Positions 19,639-27,542 of a stretch of 64,000 bases of DNA are shown piece by piece (positions within the stretch are counted from its first letter, which is position 1; each line of letters begins with the position of its first letter). The position numbers and the translations under genes were made by a program. The notes under the pieces were generated by a model. It did not search any database. It was not told the DNA's origin and saw only the letters and a list, made by a program, of their open reading frames with translations. Source of the DNA: Microcaldota archaeon. Its GTDB lineage: Archaea > Micrarchaeota > Micrarchaeia > Anstonellales > JAGGVH01. The stretch is from assembly GCA_020854835.1 (NCBI GenBank), contig JAHKLX010000015.1, forward strand, positions 1-64,000, in the 5' to 3' direction.

Positions 19639-19746
19639 TCCCCCCCTCGGCACATATTTTTTACGGTTTTGTCAAAAAATCTATTTTAAAGGTTTATAAA
19701 TATCGCAGACATATCACTATTACACTGAAAATGAGAGGTCATTAAA

Positions 19747-19935
19747 ATGAAAACTAAATTGGTAAGCATTGTGGAACATTATATGAAGTTGCTAGAATCT
19801 ATTGAAAATGATCCATCTCTTTCCGATGAAGAAAAGAGTTTAATGAAAACAAACGCGCTCGAAAAAGCAGATAAAGAAATTCTTAATAATTTTTCAAATT
19901 CAAAAGAAATTAAACCTTGTCCAAAAATTGATTAA
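19747..19935 (+). CDS. Small charged helical protein, unknown function
   Basis: A 62-residue protein with no recognised family. It is mostly helical and charged (HYMKLLESIENDPSLSDEEKS...) and ends in KPCPKID. Expression signals are good: TATA box TTTATAAAT at 19693-19701 and GAGAGGT at 19733-19739 in front of the ATG. The segment NDPSLSDEEK resembles NDPSLTNEEK in the coiled coil of the giant surface protein; this may only be a shared helix-capping pattern. It could be a real small gene or a regulator of the neighbouring 463-aa protein. Confidence 0.55.
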   Translation: MKTKLVSIVEHYMKLLESIENDPSLSDEEKSLMKTNALEKADKEILNNFSNSKEIKPCPKID

Positions 19936-20011
19936 ATCAATCTTTTTTCACTTTTTCATTAGTTCTAAATACACGTTATATTTAAATACATATCTTTATA
20001 TTAAAAGACAC

Positions 20012-21403
20012 ATGAAAGTGCGCCCAATAGAATTCAAACCTAAAATTAAAGATACTCAAGAATTGTCTGAGTTATTTGAGCCTTTAATTGAAAATATAGT
20101 ATCGGGTAAAAAAGTTTATACAGATGCCTCAACCAAATTACAACATATAATTCTCCCCCAACTATATATCTTAAGAAGTAGGTTTTTCTCTTTGTTAGAT
20201 AATGCACCTTCAATAAAAATGTCAGGAAATAATTTTTCAGATAAAGAAGTAGATCAATTGGGAAAAGAAGTTTATAATTTATTGACCAAACGCAGAACCA
20301 AAACCAAAATATTCGGTTCTGTCAAAACAGTTAGGCATATCGACGAATTACAAGATCAACCACCTGATTTAAACATGCTTAAAAATATAAAAAATTCTTT
20401 AAAAAACGATAAATTGTTAATACTTGCTGGGCTGTGGGGAGGAATCAAATTACGTTCTGAAAACAAAAATTTGATATTTTCTGCTTTCCCAGAGCCAAAT
20501 CCGGATTTAGCAGATATGCTAGCGATAGAAATATTGTCTGATCGTTTCGAACCCATAAAAAAACTTGGCGTAAAAATACATCCTGTTATAGTCATAACCA
20601 ATGGTTTCGCATATTTGGATTATCCAAATCTTTCATATGATTCTGATTTTCCTGCACCTGAATTAATTTTTAGCTCACATGAACTATACACTAAAGGGAT
20701 AAAAGAAATAGGAAATTATTTTGGTTTTGATGTAATACACGCACAGGACGTTTTCAATTTATCTGCTTTACTCATGGATAATTCCTTTATCGAAAAATCA
20801 ATTTCATATATGTCCTCAAGAATGAAAAAAACAATTGAAGATGAAAGTTATCTGCCGTATTGGGAATACCTATCTGATTTATCAACAAAACATGTGAACA
20901 TAACAACACCCTATCAACGAGCTCCCAAACCTCACGATTATTCTTTTCTTACAAATATGGATAACTGTATACAAAACTATAATTTTAGTTTTTTAAACGG
21001 TAAAACAATTGATGAATTAATAAGAATATTTTCAGTTTCTTCAGTAGATATTACAGATAAAGAAGCAGAACATTTAATGATGTTTCTTTCTTCAGTGGGA
21101 GTCAAAAATTTAACTAATTTATTGAACATCATAAATGTTCCAAAGTTTTCACCTATGAAGTTTTTTATTGCTGTTTCAATAGTACACTATGATATGTTTT
21201 TATCTGAATTATTATATAGTCTGTTTCCCAATTCCATTCAATTTACATACCTTGACCCCAGTTATACAAAAATGGTATCGCCCTCGATACCTTATTTATT
21301 TTATTCTCCATTTGGCAAGGGATTTAACAACAGACCTTGGTTTATAAGCGAAAAAGATTTAATTCGTAATTACAGATTTCCAGAGATTCAAGCTTTAAGA
21401 TAA
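20012..21403 (+). CDS. Unassigned 463-aa cytoplasmic protein (weak DIT1/PvcA resemblance)
   Basis: I chose ATG 20012, because the TATA-like sequence TTATATTTAAATA at about 19977-19989 puts transcription start close to it, suggesting a leaderless mRNA. The longer frame from 19928 crosses that promoter. No signal peptide or membrane helix is visible. The centre (about residues 150-225) reads FSAFPEPNPDLADMLAIEIL, followed about ten residues on by HPVIVITNGFAYLD. This recalls the FPfKSPN ... LPDxaE ... SDGxVFxD pattern of the DIT1/PvcA isocyanide synthase family. That is an eye-level resemblance only. The gene converges with a double-Lrp regulator and overlaps its end by 16 bases. Confidence 0.6.
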   Translation: MKVRPIEFKPKIKDTQELSELFEPLIENIVSGKKVYTDASTKLQHIILPQLYILRSRFFSLLDNAPSIKMSGNNFSDKEVDQLGKEVYNLLTKRRTKTKIFGSVKTVRHIDELQDQPPDLNMLKNIKNSLKNDKLLILAGLWGGIKLRSENKNLIFSAFPEPNPDLADMLAIEILSDRFEPIKKLGVKIHPVIVITNGFAYLDYPNLSYDSDFPAPELIFSSHELYTKGIKEIGNYFGFDVIHAQDVFNLSALLMDNSFIEKSISYMSSRMKKTIEDESYLPYWEYLSDLSTKHVNITTPYQRAPKPHDYSFLTNMDNCIQNYNFSFLNGKTIDELIRIFSVSSVDITDKEAEHLMMFLSSVGVKNLTNLLNIINVPKFSPMKFFIAVSIVHYDMFLSELLYSLFPNSIQFTYLDPSYTKMVSPSIPYLFYSPFGKGFNNRPWFISEKDLIRNYRFPEIQALR

Positions 21404-22398
21404 TTAACATCAACTTGATAGTAAGCAAGTCTTTTTATATTCCATAAATTAATATATGTATACTCAAGTATATGCTCTCCCAATTCCGTCCGCAGATTAT
21501 TTATCCAGTCTCTCAATATATATGGTTTTTCAGCATAGACATCAAATAACAAGCTATATTTTCCTATTGTTCTTACAACCTGTATGGTTTCAATTCTTTT
21601 TTTACCGTATTCTCTAAACTTATCGACGATTTTCTCGTCTGCATTTGATAATTTTATCATAACACGATAATTGTTCGGATTTGAAGGTATAATGGAATAT
21701 TTTTCAATTAATTTTTCTTGCTCCATTTTTTTAACCATATAACGTGCCGTATCCTCTGAACATTTTACATCATTTGCTATTTGTTTGTAAGTAACTTGAG
21801 AATTCGCGGCAAGGATTTTCAAAACTTTATTTTTTTTATCAGTCATTTTTATAGGTATTTTTTGTTTCATCCATCCTCCAGTTACAGGTATTTTTTGCCT
21901 TTCCACTTTTTCAGGCAATATATATCTATGGCCGAAATAACTCGCACCCACATGGATGGATGTTTCAAGTGACCTAATATTATCACCAAACTGTCTATGG
22001 AGATCTTTTATTCCTACAAAAATGTCCTCAGTTGTTTTAAATAAGGTTCCAACTATCAAATCACACTGCCCTTGTGTTTGTATAACTACATTTATTTGCG
22101 GTTTGTTGGTTACCATATTCACAATTTTTTCAATATCCTTGTTTGATCCATTCAATTCCAAGTAATACATCATCGTTGTATAGCCCAAATGTTCATAACC
22201 TATGACTGTTGGATATTGGCTTATATACTTGTCAAGTTTTTTTATCCTATATTCCACAAATTGCGGGCTTTTTTTTATTTTACGACCAATACTTCTTATG
22301 CCTTGTCTCGAATTACGTGAAAGTTCATAAAGAATTAGTTTATCTTGCAAATCCAATTCAGATATTCCTTTATTTTTACTCATATAAAAATCGGTCAT
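21388..22398 (-). CDS. Double Lrp/AsnC-type regulator (copy 1)
   Basis: A 336-residue protein with two full Lrp-like units. Helix-turn-helix 1 begins at ELDLQDKLILYELSRNSRQ, with a RAM-like ligand/dimer domain to about residue 165. Helix-turn-helix 2 begins at KKNKVLKILAANSQVTYKQIA, followed by a second RAM-like domain to the end. Classical Lrp proteins have one such pair in ~150 residues, so this is a tandem fusion. A TATA-like ATATATAAAA about 25-35 bases upstream suggests a leaderless start at 22398; a second Met lies five codons in. It is followed (upstream in transcription) by its paralogue at 22428-23501. It probably binds DNA and senses a small ligand that cannot be named from sequence. 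Confidence 0.82.
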   Translation of the reverse strand: MTDFYMSKNKGISELDLQDKLILYELSRNSRQGIRSIGRKIKKSPQFVEYRIKKLDKYISQYPTVIGYEHLGYTTMMYYLELNGSNKDIEKIVNMVTNKPQINVVIQTQGQCDLIVGTLFKTTEDIFVGIKDLHRQFGDNIRSLETSIHVGASYFGHRYILPEKVERQKIPVTGGWMKQKIPIKMTDKKNKVLKILAANSQVTYKQIANDVKCSEDTARYMVKKMEQEKLIEKYSIIPSNPNNYRVMIKLSNADEKIVDKFREYGKKRIETIQVVRTIGKYSLLFDVYAEKPYILRDWINNLRTELGEHILEYTYINLWNIKRLAYYQVDVNYLKA

Positions 22399-22427
22399 AA
22401 TTTTTTTTAATATGATTATTTTATATA

Positions 22428-23501
22428 TTATTCGGTTTTGTCAAAATTATGAAACACATTTTTTAATTTCTTTTCTTCTAATCTTTTAAGAACTTTTGGA
22501 TCTATGTGGTAATATGTAAATCTCTCTATATACCATAAATTAGTTATTTTTTGTTCTACAATATAGTCCCCTAATTCTTTTTTCAGCTGGTTTGACCATT
22601 TCATCAATGCAAAATTATTTGGTGCATAAATATCGTAAAAAAGAGTATACATTCCTATTGTTCTTACAACTTGTATTGTTTCAATATTTAAATATCCAAA
22701 CTGTCTAAATTTATTTATAACATCTTCATTTGCATTATATAATCTCACAAAAATTCTGTAAATGTCTGGTGAGTTCGGAACAAAAGAATATTCCTCGATC
22801 AACCTTTCCTCCTCCATATCTCTTATGATTTTTCTAACTTGAATAGGGTTCAAACCTGTTTCTTGTGCAATCACATCATTTCTTATATTTGCATTAGTTG
22901 CTAGCACCTTCAGAATTTTATTTTTATTGTTATTCATATGTATCACTTTTTGTTCTTTTGTCCAGTCTCCTGTGAAAGGTATATCCAATATTTTTTTTTC
23001 ACTTTCAGGATTCAGATACCTATGGCCGAAATAACTCGCACCAATATGTATTAAAGTATCAAAAACTCGAATATTATCTCCAAAATCTCTTCTAATATTT
23101 TTTATACCCTCGTAAATATCTTTTGTTGTTTTAAACAGTGTACCAACTATCAAATCATAACCGCCTTGGGTTTTAATAATAATATTAACTTCTGGGAGAT
23201 ATTTCACACTTTCAATTATCTTATCAATATTTTTTATTGAACCTGTTAATTGAATATAAAATGTAATTGTAGTATATCCTAAATGTTGATATCCAACAAC
23301 AGGCATATACCTTTTAATATAGGGGGCAAGTTCCATATATTTTTTTTGAACAAACCTATGATTTTTTCCAATTTTTTTTGCAACATCTTTATAAGATTGG
23401 CGGGAATTTTTAGATAAATGATATAAAATACGTTTATCAACTAAATCAAGTTCAGATAGGCTTTTTTTTGTCTCGCTTCCTCCCTCCATGTTTATTTTCA
23501 T
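22428..23501 (-). CDS. Double Lrp/AsnC-type regulator (copy 2)
   Basis: A 357-residue paralogue of the neighbouring regulator with the same HTH-RAM-HTH-RAM plan (SELDLVDKRILYHLSKNSRQ, then NKNKILKVLATNANIRNDVIA). The two proteins share stretches such as DLIVGTLFKTT, GASYFGHRY and ETIQVVRTIG, while helix-turn-helix residues differ, so they may recognise different operators. A 23-base DNA identity (CTATGGCCGAAATAACTCG...) also survives in the region of GASYFGHRY. The copies are only 29 bases apart, but copy 1 has its own TATA. The start lies 83 bases from the divergent membrane-protein gene at 23585. Confidence 0.82.
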   Translation of the reverse strand: MKINMEGGSETKKSLSELDLVDKRILYHLSKNSRQSYKDVAKKIGKNHRFVQKKYMELAPYIKRYMPVVGYQHLGYTTITFYIQLTGSIKNIDKIIESVKYLPEVNIIIKTQGGYDLIVGTLFKTTKDIYEGIKNIRRDFGDNIRVFDTLIHIGASYFGHRYLNPESEKKILDIPFTGDWTKEQKVIHMNNNKNKILKVLATNANIRNDVIAQETGLNPIQVRKIIRDMEEERLIEEYSFVPNSPDIYRIFVRLYNANEDVINKFRQFGYLNIETIQVVRTIGMYTLFYDIYAPNNFALMKWSNQLKKELGDYIVEQKITNLWYIERFTYYHIDPKVLKRLEEKKLKNVFHNFDKTE

Positions 23502-23584
23502 TACTAATAAACTTAAATTACTATCGTAGTTTTTAAATTAGATTTGAGGTAGTTTTTTAAATTATATTAACAAAAACATTTTCC

Positions 23585-24382
23585 ATGCTAGACAATTTTT
23601 TTTTAAAAGCAATTATCAGTTTTTTTGTTGGAGGGTTCTGGGCAACTTTGTCAACAATAATTGCTGAAAAATATGGGACTCGGTTGGGCGCCCTTATAAC
23701 AAGCTTGCCCTCAACACTAGTTGTAACATTATTTTTTATTGCTTTCACGCAAACCCCCGAAATTGCGGCAGAGGCAACAGCAATAATACCTGTGATAATG
23801 GGCATAAATGGTTTGTTTATTTTAACATATGTCATACTATCCAAAAAGAATTTTTATTCGGCCATTATTTTTCCAGTACTTTTATGGGTTTTATCAGTTT
23901 CGTTTTTAATCTATATCAATTTTAACAATCTTTTATTATCAATACTTTTATTTATTGTTTTATTCTCATTTACCTTTTACATTTTCACAACAAAAATAAA
24001 ATTACAACCTTGTGCAGGTAGAAATGTAAAATATACTCCTCTAAAAATTTTGTTTAGGGGAATCCTATGCGGTTTTATAGTATGTCTTGGAGTTGTGTTA
24101 GGTAAATTTGCAGGGCCTTTGGTGGGGGGTTCGTTATCAATATTCCCTGCAGTTTTTTTATCAACAATTATTATTATACATACAGAACAAGGAAATAGTT
24201 TTTCAGCTTCCTTAATGAGAACAGTTTTCCTAATTTCTTCAGTTAATATGGTTGTTTATGCAATTCTTGTAAACTTTTTATACCCAATAATGAATTATAT
24301 GCTTGCTACTGTGATATGCTACTGTGCTTCAGTTGCTGTTGCGTTGCTATTTTATAAGTTCAGTCGTAGATTTGAAAAATAA
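23585..24382 (+). CDS. Polytopic membrane protein with two internal repeats
   Basis: A 265-residue hydrophobic protein with roughly seven to eight predicted membrane helices. The halves look related: FFVGGFWATLSTIIAEKYGTRLGALITSLPSTLVV in the first half aligns by eye with FIVCLGVVLGKFAGPLVGGSLSIFPAVFLS in the second, suggesting an inverted- or direct-repeat transporter fold. No precise family is recognised; a GlpM/DUF3147-like integral membrane protein is one possibility. An AT-rich TATA-like AAATTATATT precedes the ATG and no ribosome binding site is visible, so it is probably leaderless. It is divergent from the double-Lrp gene, which may regulate it (inference). Confidence 0.6.
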   Translation: MLDNFFLKAIISFFVGGFWATLSTIIAEKYGTRLGALITSLPSTLVVTLFFIAFTQTPEIAAEATAIIPVIMGINGLFILTYVILSKKNFYSAIIFPVLLWVLSVSFLIYINFNNLLLSILLFIVLFSFTFYIFTTKIKLQPCAGRNVKYTPLKILFRGILCGFIVCLGVVLGKFAGPLVGGSLSIFPAVFLSTIIIIHTEQGNSFSASLMRTVFLISSVNMVVYAILVNFLYPIMNYMLATVICYCASVAVALLFYKFSRRFEK

Positions 24383-24476
24383 ATAGTATTTTTACTGCTT
24401 TGTCAAAAAAACATTAGTTAAATTATATAAAGCATGATCTAACATATCTAAATGGGTGTCATCGTGTAAAAAAGTA

Positions 24477-24508
24477 GGGGATAGATTCTAAATCCCCCTT
24501 CTTTTTTC
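24477..24508 (+). terminator. GGGGAT/ATCCCC hairpin with T-run between convergent genes
   Basis: GGGGAT (24477-24482) and ATCCCC (24492-24497) form a 6-bp stem with a 9-base loop, followed by TTCTTTTTTCTT. It lies between the convergent membrane-protein gene and lysS. It may be a terminator, or the 3' end of a short RNA: a TATA-like TTATATAA sits at 24423-24430, placing a transcript start near 24455. Confidence 0.4.
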
Positions 24509-24516
24509 TTAAATAC

Positions 24517-25992
24517 TTATTTTTTAGTTGTTTTAAGAGGTTTCATTTGCGGGAATAAAATCACATCTCTTATAGAACTACTGTTTGTTAAAAGCATAAC
24601 CAATCTATCAATACCAATGCCTAATCCTCCTGTGGGCGGCATACCATATTTCAGAGCATTTACAAAATCCATATCTACTGGCTGTTCCTCTCCCTTCTTC
24701 TTACCTTGGTTCTTTTGTTCTATAAAGAACTTTTCTTGAAGTTTTGGATCAGTTAATTCAGAATAAGCATTTCCTTGTTCTCTCCCATTTATAAAATACT
24801 CAAATCTTTCAATCAAATCTGGATCTCCTCTTTTCAATTTGCAAAGTGCAGTTGTTTCTTTTGGATAGTCGTAAATAAATGTTGGTTGGATCAAATGTTT
24901 TTCACACAAAGCATCAAACAGCTCAGCAATTGCAAGACCTTTTTTGTATTCATCCAATTCAATATCGTTTTCCTTAAGCAATTTTTTTAATTGGTCATCC
25001 TCTGTTTTGTCAACATCTAAGTTCGCATATTTTTTCAATGCTTCTTTCATTGTTATTCTGGGCCACGGTCTCTTGAAGTCAATATCAACCCCTTGGTAGT
25101 TTATTTTTGTTGTTCCGTTTATTTGAACTGCAAGTTTCTCATACATCTCTTCAACCATATCCATAACGTCATTATAATCCCAATATGTTGCATAACATTC
25201 CATCATAGTAAATTCAGGGTTGTGAGTTCTATCAACATCTTCATTTCTAAAATTTTTACAAATAGTATAAACTCTTGGAAAACCGCCTATAATGAGTCGT
25301 TTAAGATAAAGTTCTGGTGAAATTGATAAATAGAAATCTGATTTCCATGCGTGTGATTTGGTAATAAACGGTCTAGCGCTTGCCCCCCCATACAACGGTT
25401 GCAGTGTTGGTGTTTCAACCTCTAAAAAATTTTTGTCATTCATAAATTTTCTTATGAATTGTATAATTTGTTCTCTTTTCCTAAACACTTCTCTAGTTTC
25501 AGAATTTATTATTAGATCAATATGTCTTTGCCGGTATTTATCATCAACATCTTTAAGTCCCCCCCATTTATCCGGAAGGGGCATCAATGATTTTGAAAGA
25601 AGATTCATTTTTTTTATTAAAATTGTAAGTTCCCCTCGTTGAGTTCTAAAAACCAGTCCTTCCACACCAATAAAATCTCCCCTATCAATCAGATCTATAT
25701 TGTTAAAATCTTCTTCGGGAGTTTCATCTGCTTTCGCAGCAACTTGGATTTTTCCATAACCATCATCAATATCTAAAAAAACGAGTTTTCCGAAACCTCT
25801 TCTGATCATCAAACGTCCTGCAATTTTAACATTGTCTTTTGTTCTTTCCCCATTCGCAAGATTCTCATATTTTTTTTGAAGGTCAATACTTTTAATATCT
25901 GGTTTAAACGAATATGCGTACGGTTCAACTCCTTTTTCTTTGAGTTTATTGAGTTTATCTGTTTTTTCATTTATTATTTCTTCAAGACTCAT
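24517..25992 (-). CDS. lysS: Lysyl-tRNA synthetase, class II
   Basis: Charges tRNA-Lys. The N-terminal OB-fold anticodon-binding domain (GRLMIRRGFGKLVFLDI) is followed by the class II core: motif 1 region IIQFIRKFMNDKNFLEVETPTL, motif 2 FRNEDVDRTHNPEFTMMECYATY, and motif 3 GLGIGIDRLVMLL. I start it at ATG 25992 (MSLEEII), giving 491 residues; the longer frame adds a hydrophobic stretch that overlaps the TBP gene and is not part of the family. AT-rich TATA-like sequence lies in the 58-base gap after the TBP stop. Many archaea use the unrelated class I LysRS, so this form is informative for lineage. Confidence 0.95.
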   Translation of the reverse strand: MSLEEIINEKTDKLNKLKEKGVEPYAYSFKPDIKSIDLQKKYENLANGERTKDNVKIAGRLMIRRGFGKLVFLDIDDGYGKIQVAAKADETPEEDFNNIDLIDRGDFIGVEGLVFRTQRGELTILIKKMNLLSKSLMPLPDKWGGLKDVDDKYRQRHIDLIINSETREVFRKREQIIQFIRKFMNDKNFLEVETPTLQPLYGGASARPFITKSHAWKSDFYLSISPELYLKRLIIGGFPRVYTICKNFRNEDVDRTHNPEFTMMECYATYWDYNDVMDMVEEMYEKLAVQINGTTKINYQGVDIDFKRPWPRITMKEALKKYANLDVDKTEDDQLKKLLKENDIELDEYKKGLAIAELFDALCEKHLIQPTFIYDYPKETTALCKLKRGDPDLIERFEYFINGREQGNAYSELTDPKLQEKFFIEQKNQGKKKGEEQPVDMDFVNALKYGMPPTGGLGIGIDRLVMLLTNSSSIRDVILFPQMKPLKTTKK

Positions 25993-26050
25993 ACAATCAC
26001 AACCATATTTAGGAATTGGCAAGATAAATATAAAAAATATAAACCAAAGA

Positions 26051-26623
26051 TTATTTTTTCTTTGGTGGCTCAAGCACAAAAGGTTCAAGTTTTTTAACAA
26101 GAACCACAAGAGCTTTTTTGATATCTTCTTCAACTTTACATCCTGCAATAATAATTTTTCCATTTTTGAAAAGCAGGAATGAACATTTTGGTTCGGGTAT
26201 TCTCATTATAGCTCCTGGAAATTGTTCTGGCTCATATTCTACCTCAGGAAGTTTGGTTGTAATTTTATAAAGGTCAATCCATACATTTAAACTGCCCGAA
26301 CTCACAATATTAACAACAGTATATTTGGGGGTGTATCTCTCAGGAGGTTTTGTTTTTGAATGTGATCTAACCAATTTAAAAGCCACGCGCAAAGCTTCTT
26401 TTATAGTATCTTCATTTTTTGCGCCTGCAACAATAACCTTTCCATTTTTGAATATCAACAGAGAAACTTTTGGTTTTTGTAATTTAACTATAGCCCCTGG
26501 AAATTGTTCTGGTTCATATTCAATATCATCTAATTTCAAGGCCAATTTAAATAAATCCAGTTCAACTGGCAAATACCCATACGAAACAATATTTTGAATT
26601 TCATAAGAAGGTTTTATCTTCAT
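26051..26623 (-). CDS. tbp: TATA-box-binding protein
   Basis: General transcription factor that binds the TATA box and recruits TFB and RNA polymerase. Two saddle repeats are evident: YEPEQFPGAIVKLQKPKVSL with FKNGKVIVAGAKNE, then YEPEQFPGAIMRIPEPKCSF with FKNGKIIIAGCKVE. The length of 190 residues is typical, with a short basic Pro/Lys tail. The start follows GAGGGTGGTGTAA. It is divergent from rpl21e. Confidence 0.96.
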   Translation of the reverse strand: MKIKPSYEIQNIVSYGYLPVELDLFKLALKLDDIEYEPEQFPGAIVKLQKPKVSLLIFKNGKVIVAGAKNEDTIKEALRVAFKLVRSHSKTKPPERYTPKYTVVNIVSSGSLNVWIDLYKITTKLPEVEYEPEQFPGAIMRIPEPKCSFLLFKNGKIIIAGCKVEEDIKKALVVLVKKLEPFVLEPPKKK

Positions 26624-26658
26624 TTACACCACCCTCGTTTTATAAATCAAAAGAAACA

Positions 26659-26666
26659 TTTATAAA
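26659..26666. promoter_or_regulatory. Palindromic TATA box between tbp and rpl21e
   Basis: TTTATAAA is self-complementary and lies 36 bases from the tbp start and 46 bases from the rpl21e start. A second TTTTATAAA-like element at about 26637-26646 is closer to tbp. The region could serve both directions. Confidence 0.5.
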
Positions 26667-26711
26667 CAGTTGTTTAGAAAACTCATTTATACAATATGAT
26701 GGGGGATACTC

Positions 26712-26993
26712 ATGAAAAGGTCAAAAGGAAAACTAATGGGAAAAACAAGAAGCCTTGCTAAAGGTCTAAAAAGAATTACTGTTAATCAAAGATTCAAAGA
26801 ATTTAATGTTAATGATAAGGTTCTTATACGTTTAAAACCAAAAAACAAAATAACTATTCCTCATGCCAAATTTAATAGAAAACACGGTGTTATTGTAGGA
26901 AAAAAAGGACAGGCATACATAGTTAAAATCAAAGACGGAAACAAAGACAAAACAGTAGATGTACTTCCTGTTCACCTAGAAACTACAATATAA
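26712..26993 (+). CDS. rpl21e: Ribosomal protein L21e
   Basis: Large-subunit ribosomal protein of 93 residues. It has the basic N-terminus KRSKGKLMGKTRSLAKG, the KVLIRLKP strand and RKHGVIVGKKGQAYIVKIKDG, typical of the SH3-like L21e fold. GGGGGATAC precedes the ATG. It opens the archaeal operon rpl21e-rpo4-DUF655-ksgA, which is conserved across many archaea. Confidence 0.94.
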   Translation: MKRSKGKLMGKTRSLAKGLKRITVNQRFKEFNVNDKVLIRLKPKNKITIPHAKFNRKHGVIVGKKGQAYIVKIKDGNKDKTVDVLPVHLETTI

Positions 26994-27008
26994 ATTTAGG
27001 TGATTAAT

Positions 27009-27527
27009 ATGATTGGCGAAGAAATTCTTAACAAAAGGAGAGTGTCTGTTTCAGAAACTTTAGAGCTTCTCCAAGAAAGAAAAAAAGACAGCGCTCTGTC
27101 TTATGAACAACAAACCAGTTTCAACTATTGCAGAAAATTTTCAGCATTGCCTATGGATAAAACCAAAGAGCTTTTGAAAAAATTAGTTGATGCGGGCGTT
27201 CCAGATGATGTTGCAATAAACATCGTTGATGTTTTTCCAGAGCATAAAGGTACATTAATGTTGATTTTATCAAAACCTGAAAAAGATATTGAAGATGTAA
27301 TGAATATTTTAGGAGAATATCGTGAAATTTCTGAAGAGTATAAAAAACAAATGGGCGAAGAATTAGAAGCAGAAAAGAAAGAAAAAAATGTTGAAGAATT
27401 AGAAGAAAAACCATTGGACGCTTCAGAAAAAGAAAAAACTCCTGTTAAAGAGACAAAAATCTCAGATATAAAAAAGTCTGAGAAAAAAACTAAGGAAAAG
27501 AAAAAAACTAAGGAAAAGAAAAAATAA
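27009..27527 (+). CDS. rpo4: RNA polymerase subunit Rpo4 (RpoF)
   Basis: Stalk subunit of archaeal RNA polymerase, partner of Rpo7. The family features are RRVSVSETLELL, then Y-x-FSALPMDKTKELLKKL and DVFPEHKGTLMLILSK. ATG 27009 follows AGGTGAT; the GTG at 27000 lies inside that site. The protein has an unusual C-terminal extension of about 50 residues, rich in Lys and Glu with repeated TKEKKK, beyond the normal ~115-residue domain. The extension is low-complexity and may contact RNA or DNA. It sits 15 bases after rpl21e. Confidence 0.92.
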   Translation: MIGEEILNKRRVSVSETLELLQERKKDSALSYEQQTSFNYCRKFSALPMDKTKELLKKLVDAGVPDDVAINIVDVFPEHKGTLMLILSKPEKDIEDVMNILGEYREISEEYKKQMGEELEAEKKEKNVEELEEKPLDASEKEKTPVKETKISDIKKSEKKTKEKKKTKEKKK

Positions 27528-27542
27528 TTGGTGGTAAAAGTG

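Larger units (their letters stand above)
19499..19652 (+). tRNA. tRNA-Met (CAT), elongator type, with two introns
   Basis: All four stems can be drawn. The acceptor is GCCGAGG (19499-19505) with CCTCGGC (19645-19651) and discriminator A at 19652. The D arm is GCTC/GAGC, the anticodon stem CCAGA/TCTGG, and the T stem GGGGG/CCCCC. The anticodon CAT is at 19533-19535. The gene is 154 bases long because two insertions, 19537-19589 and 19612-19638, break the anticodon and T loops. Removing them gives a standard 74-nt tRNA with loops CTCATAA and TTCAAGT. G1-C72 and the CCAGA anticodon stem argue against the initiator. An Ile2 (CAT) tRNA is less likely, as the body resembles archaeal elongator tRNA-Met. 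CCA is not encoded. A T-run follows the gene. Confidence 0.93.

Noticed and set aside
19499-19652. Reading this as a tRNA pseudogene or an initiator tRNA
   Set aside because: Every stem pairs perfectly and both insertions fit splicing motifs, so decay is unlikely. G1-C72 and the anticodon stem sequence do not fit an archaeal initiator.
19469-19699. A 76-aa plus-strand ORF across the tRNA region
   Set aside because: It runs straight through the tRNA-Met exons and both introns, whose base pairing is complete. The reading frame is accidental.
25993-26163. N-terminal extension of LysRS by 57 residues
   Set aside because: It overlaps the TBP gene, is hydrophobic and unlike the family. ATG 25992 gives a normal LysRS.
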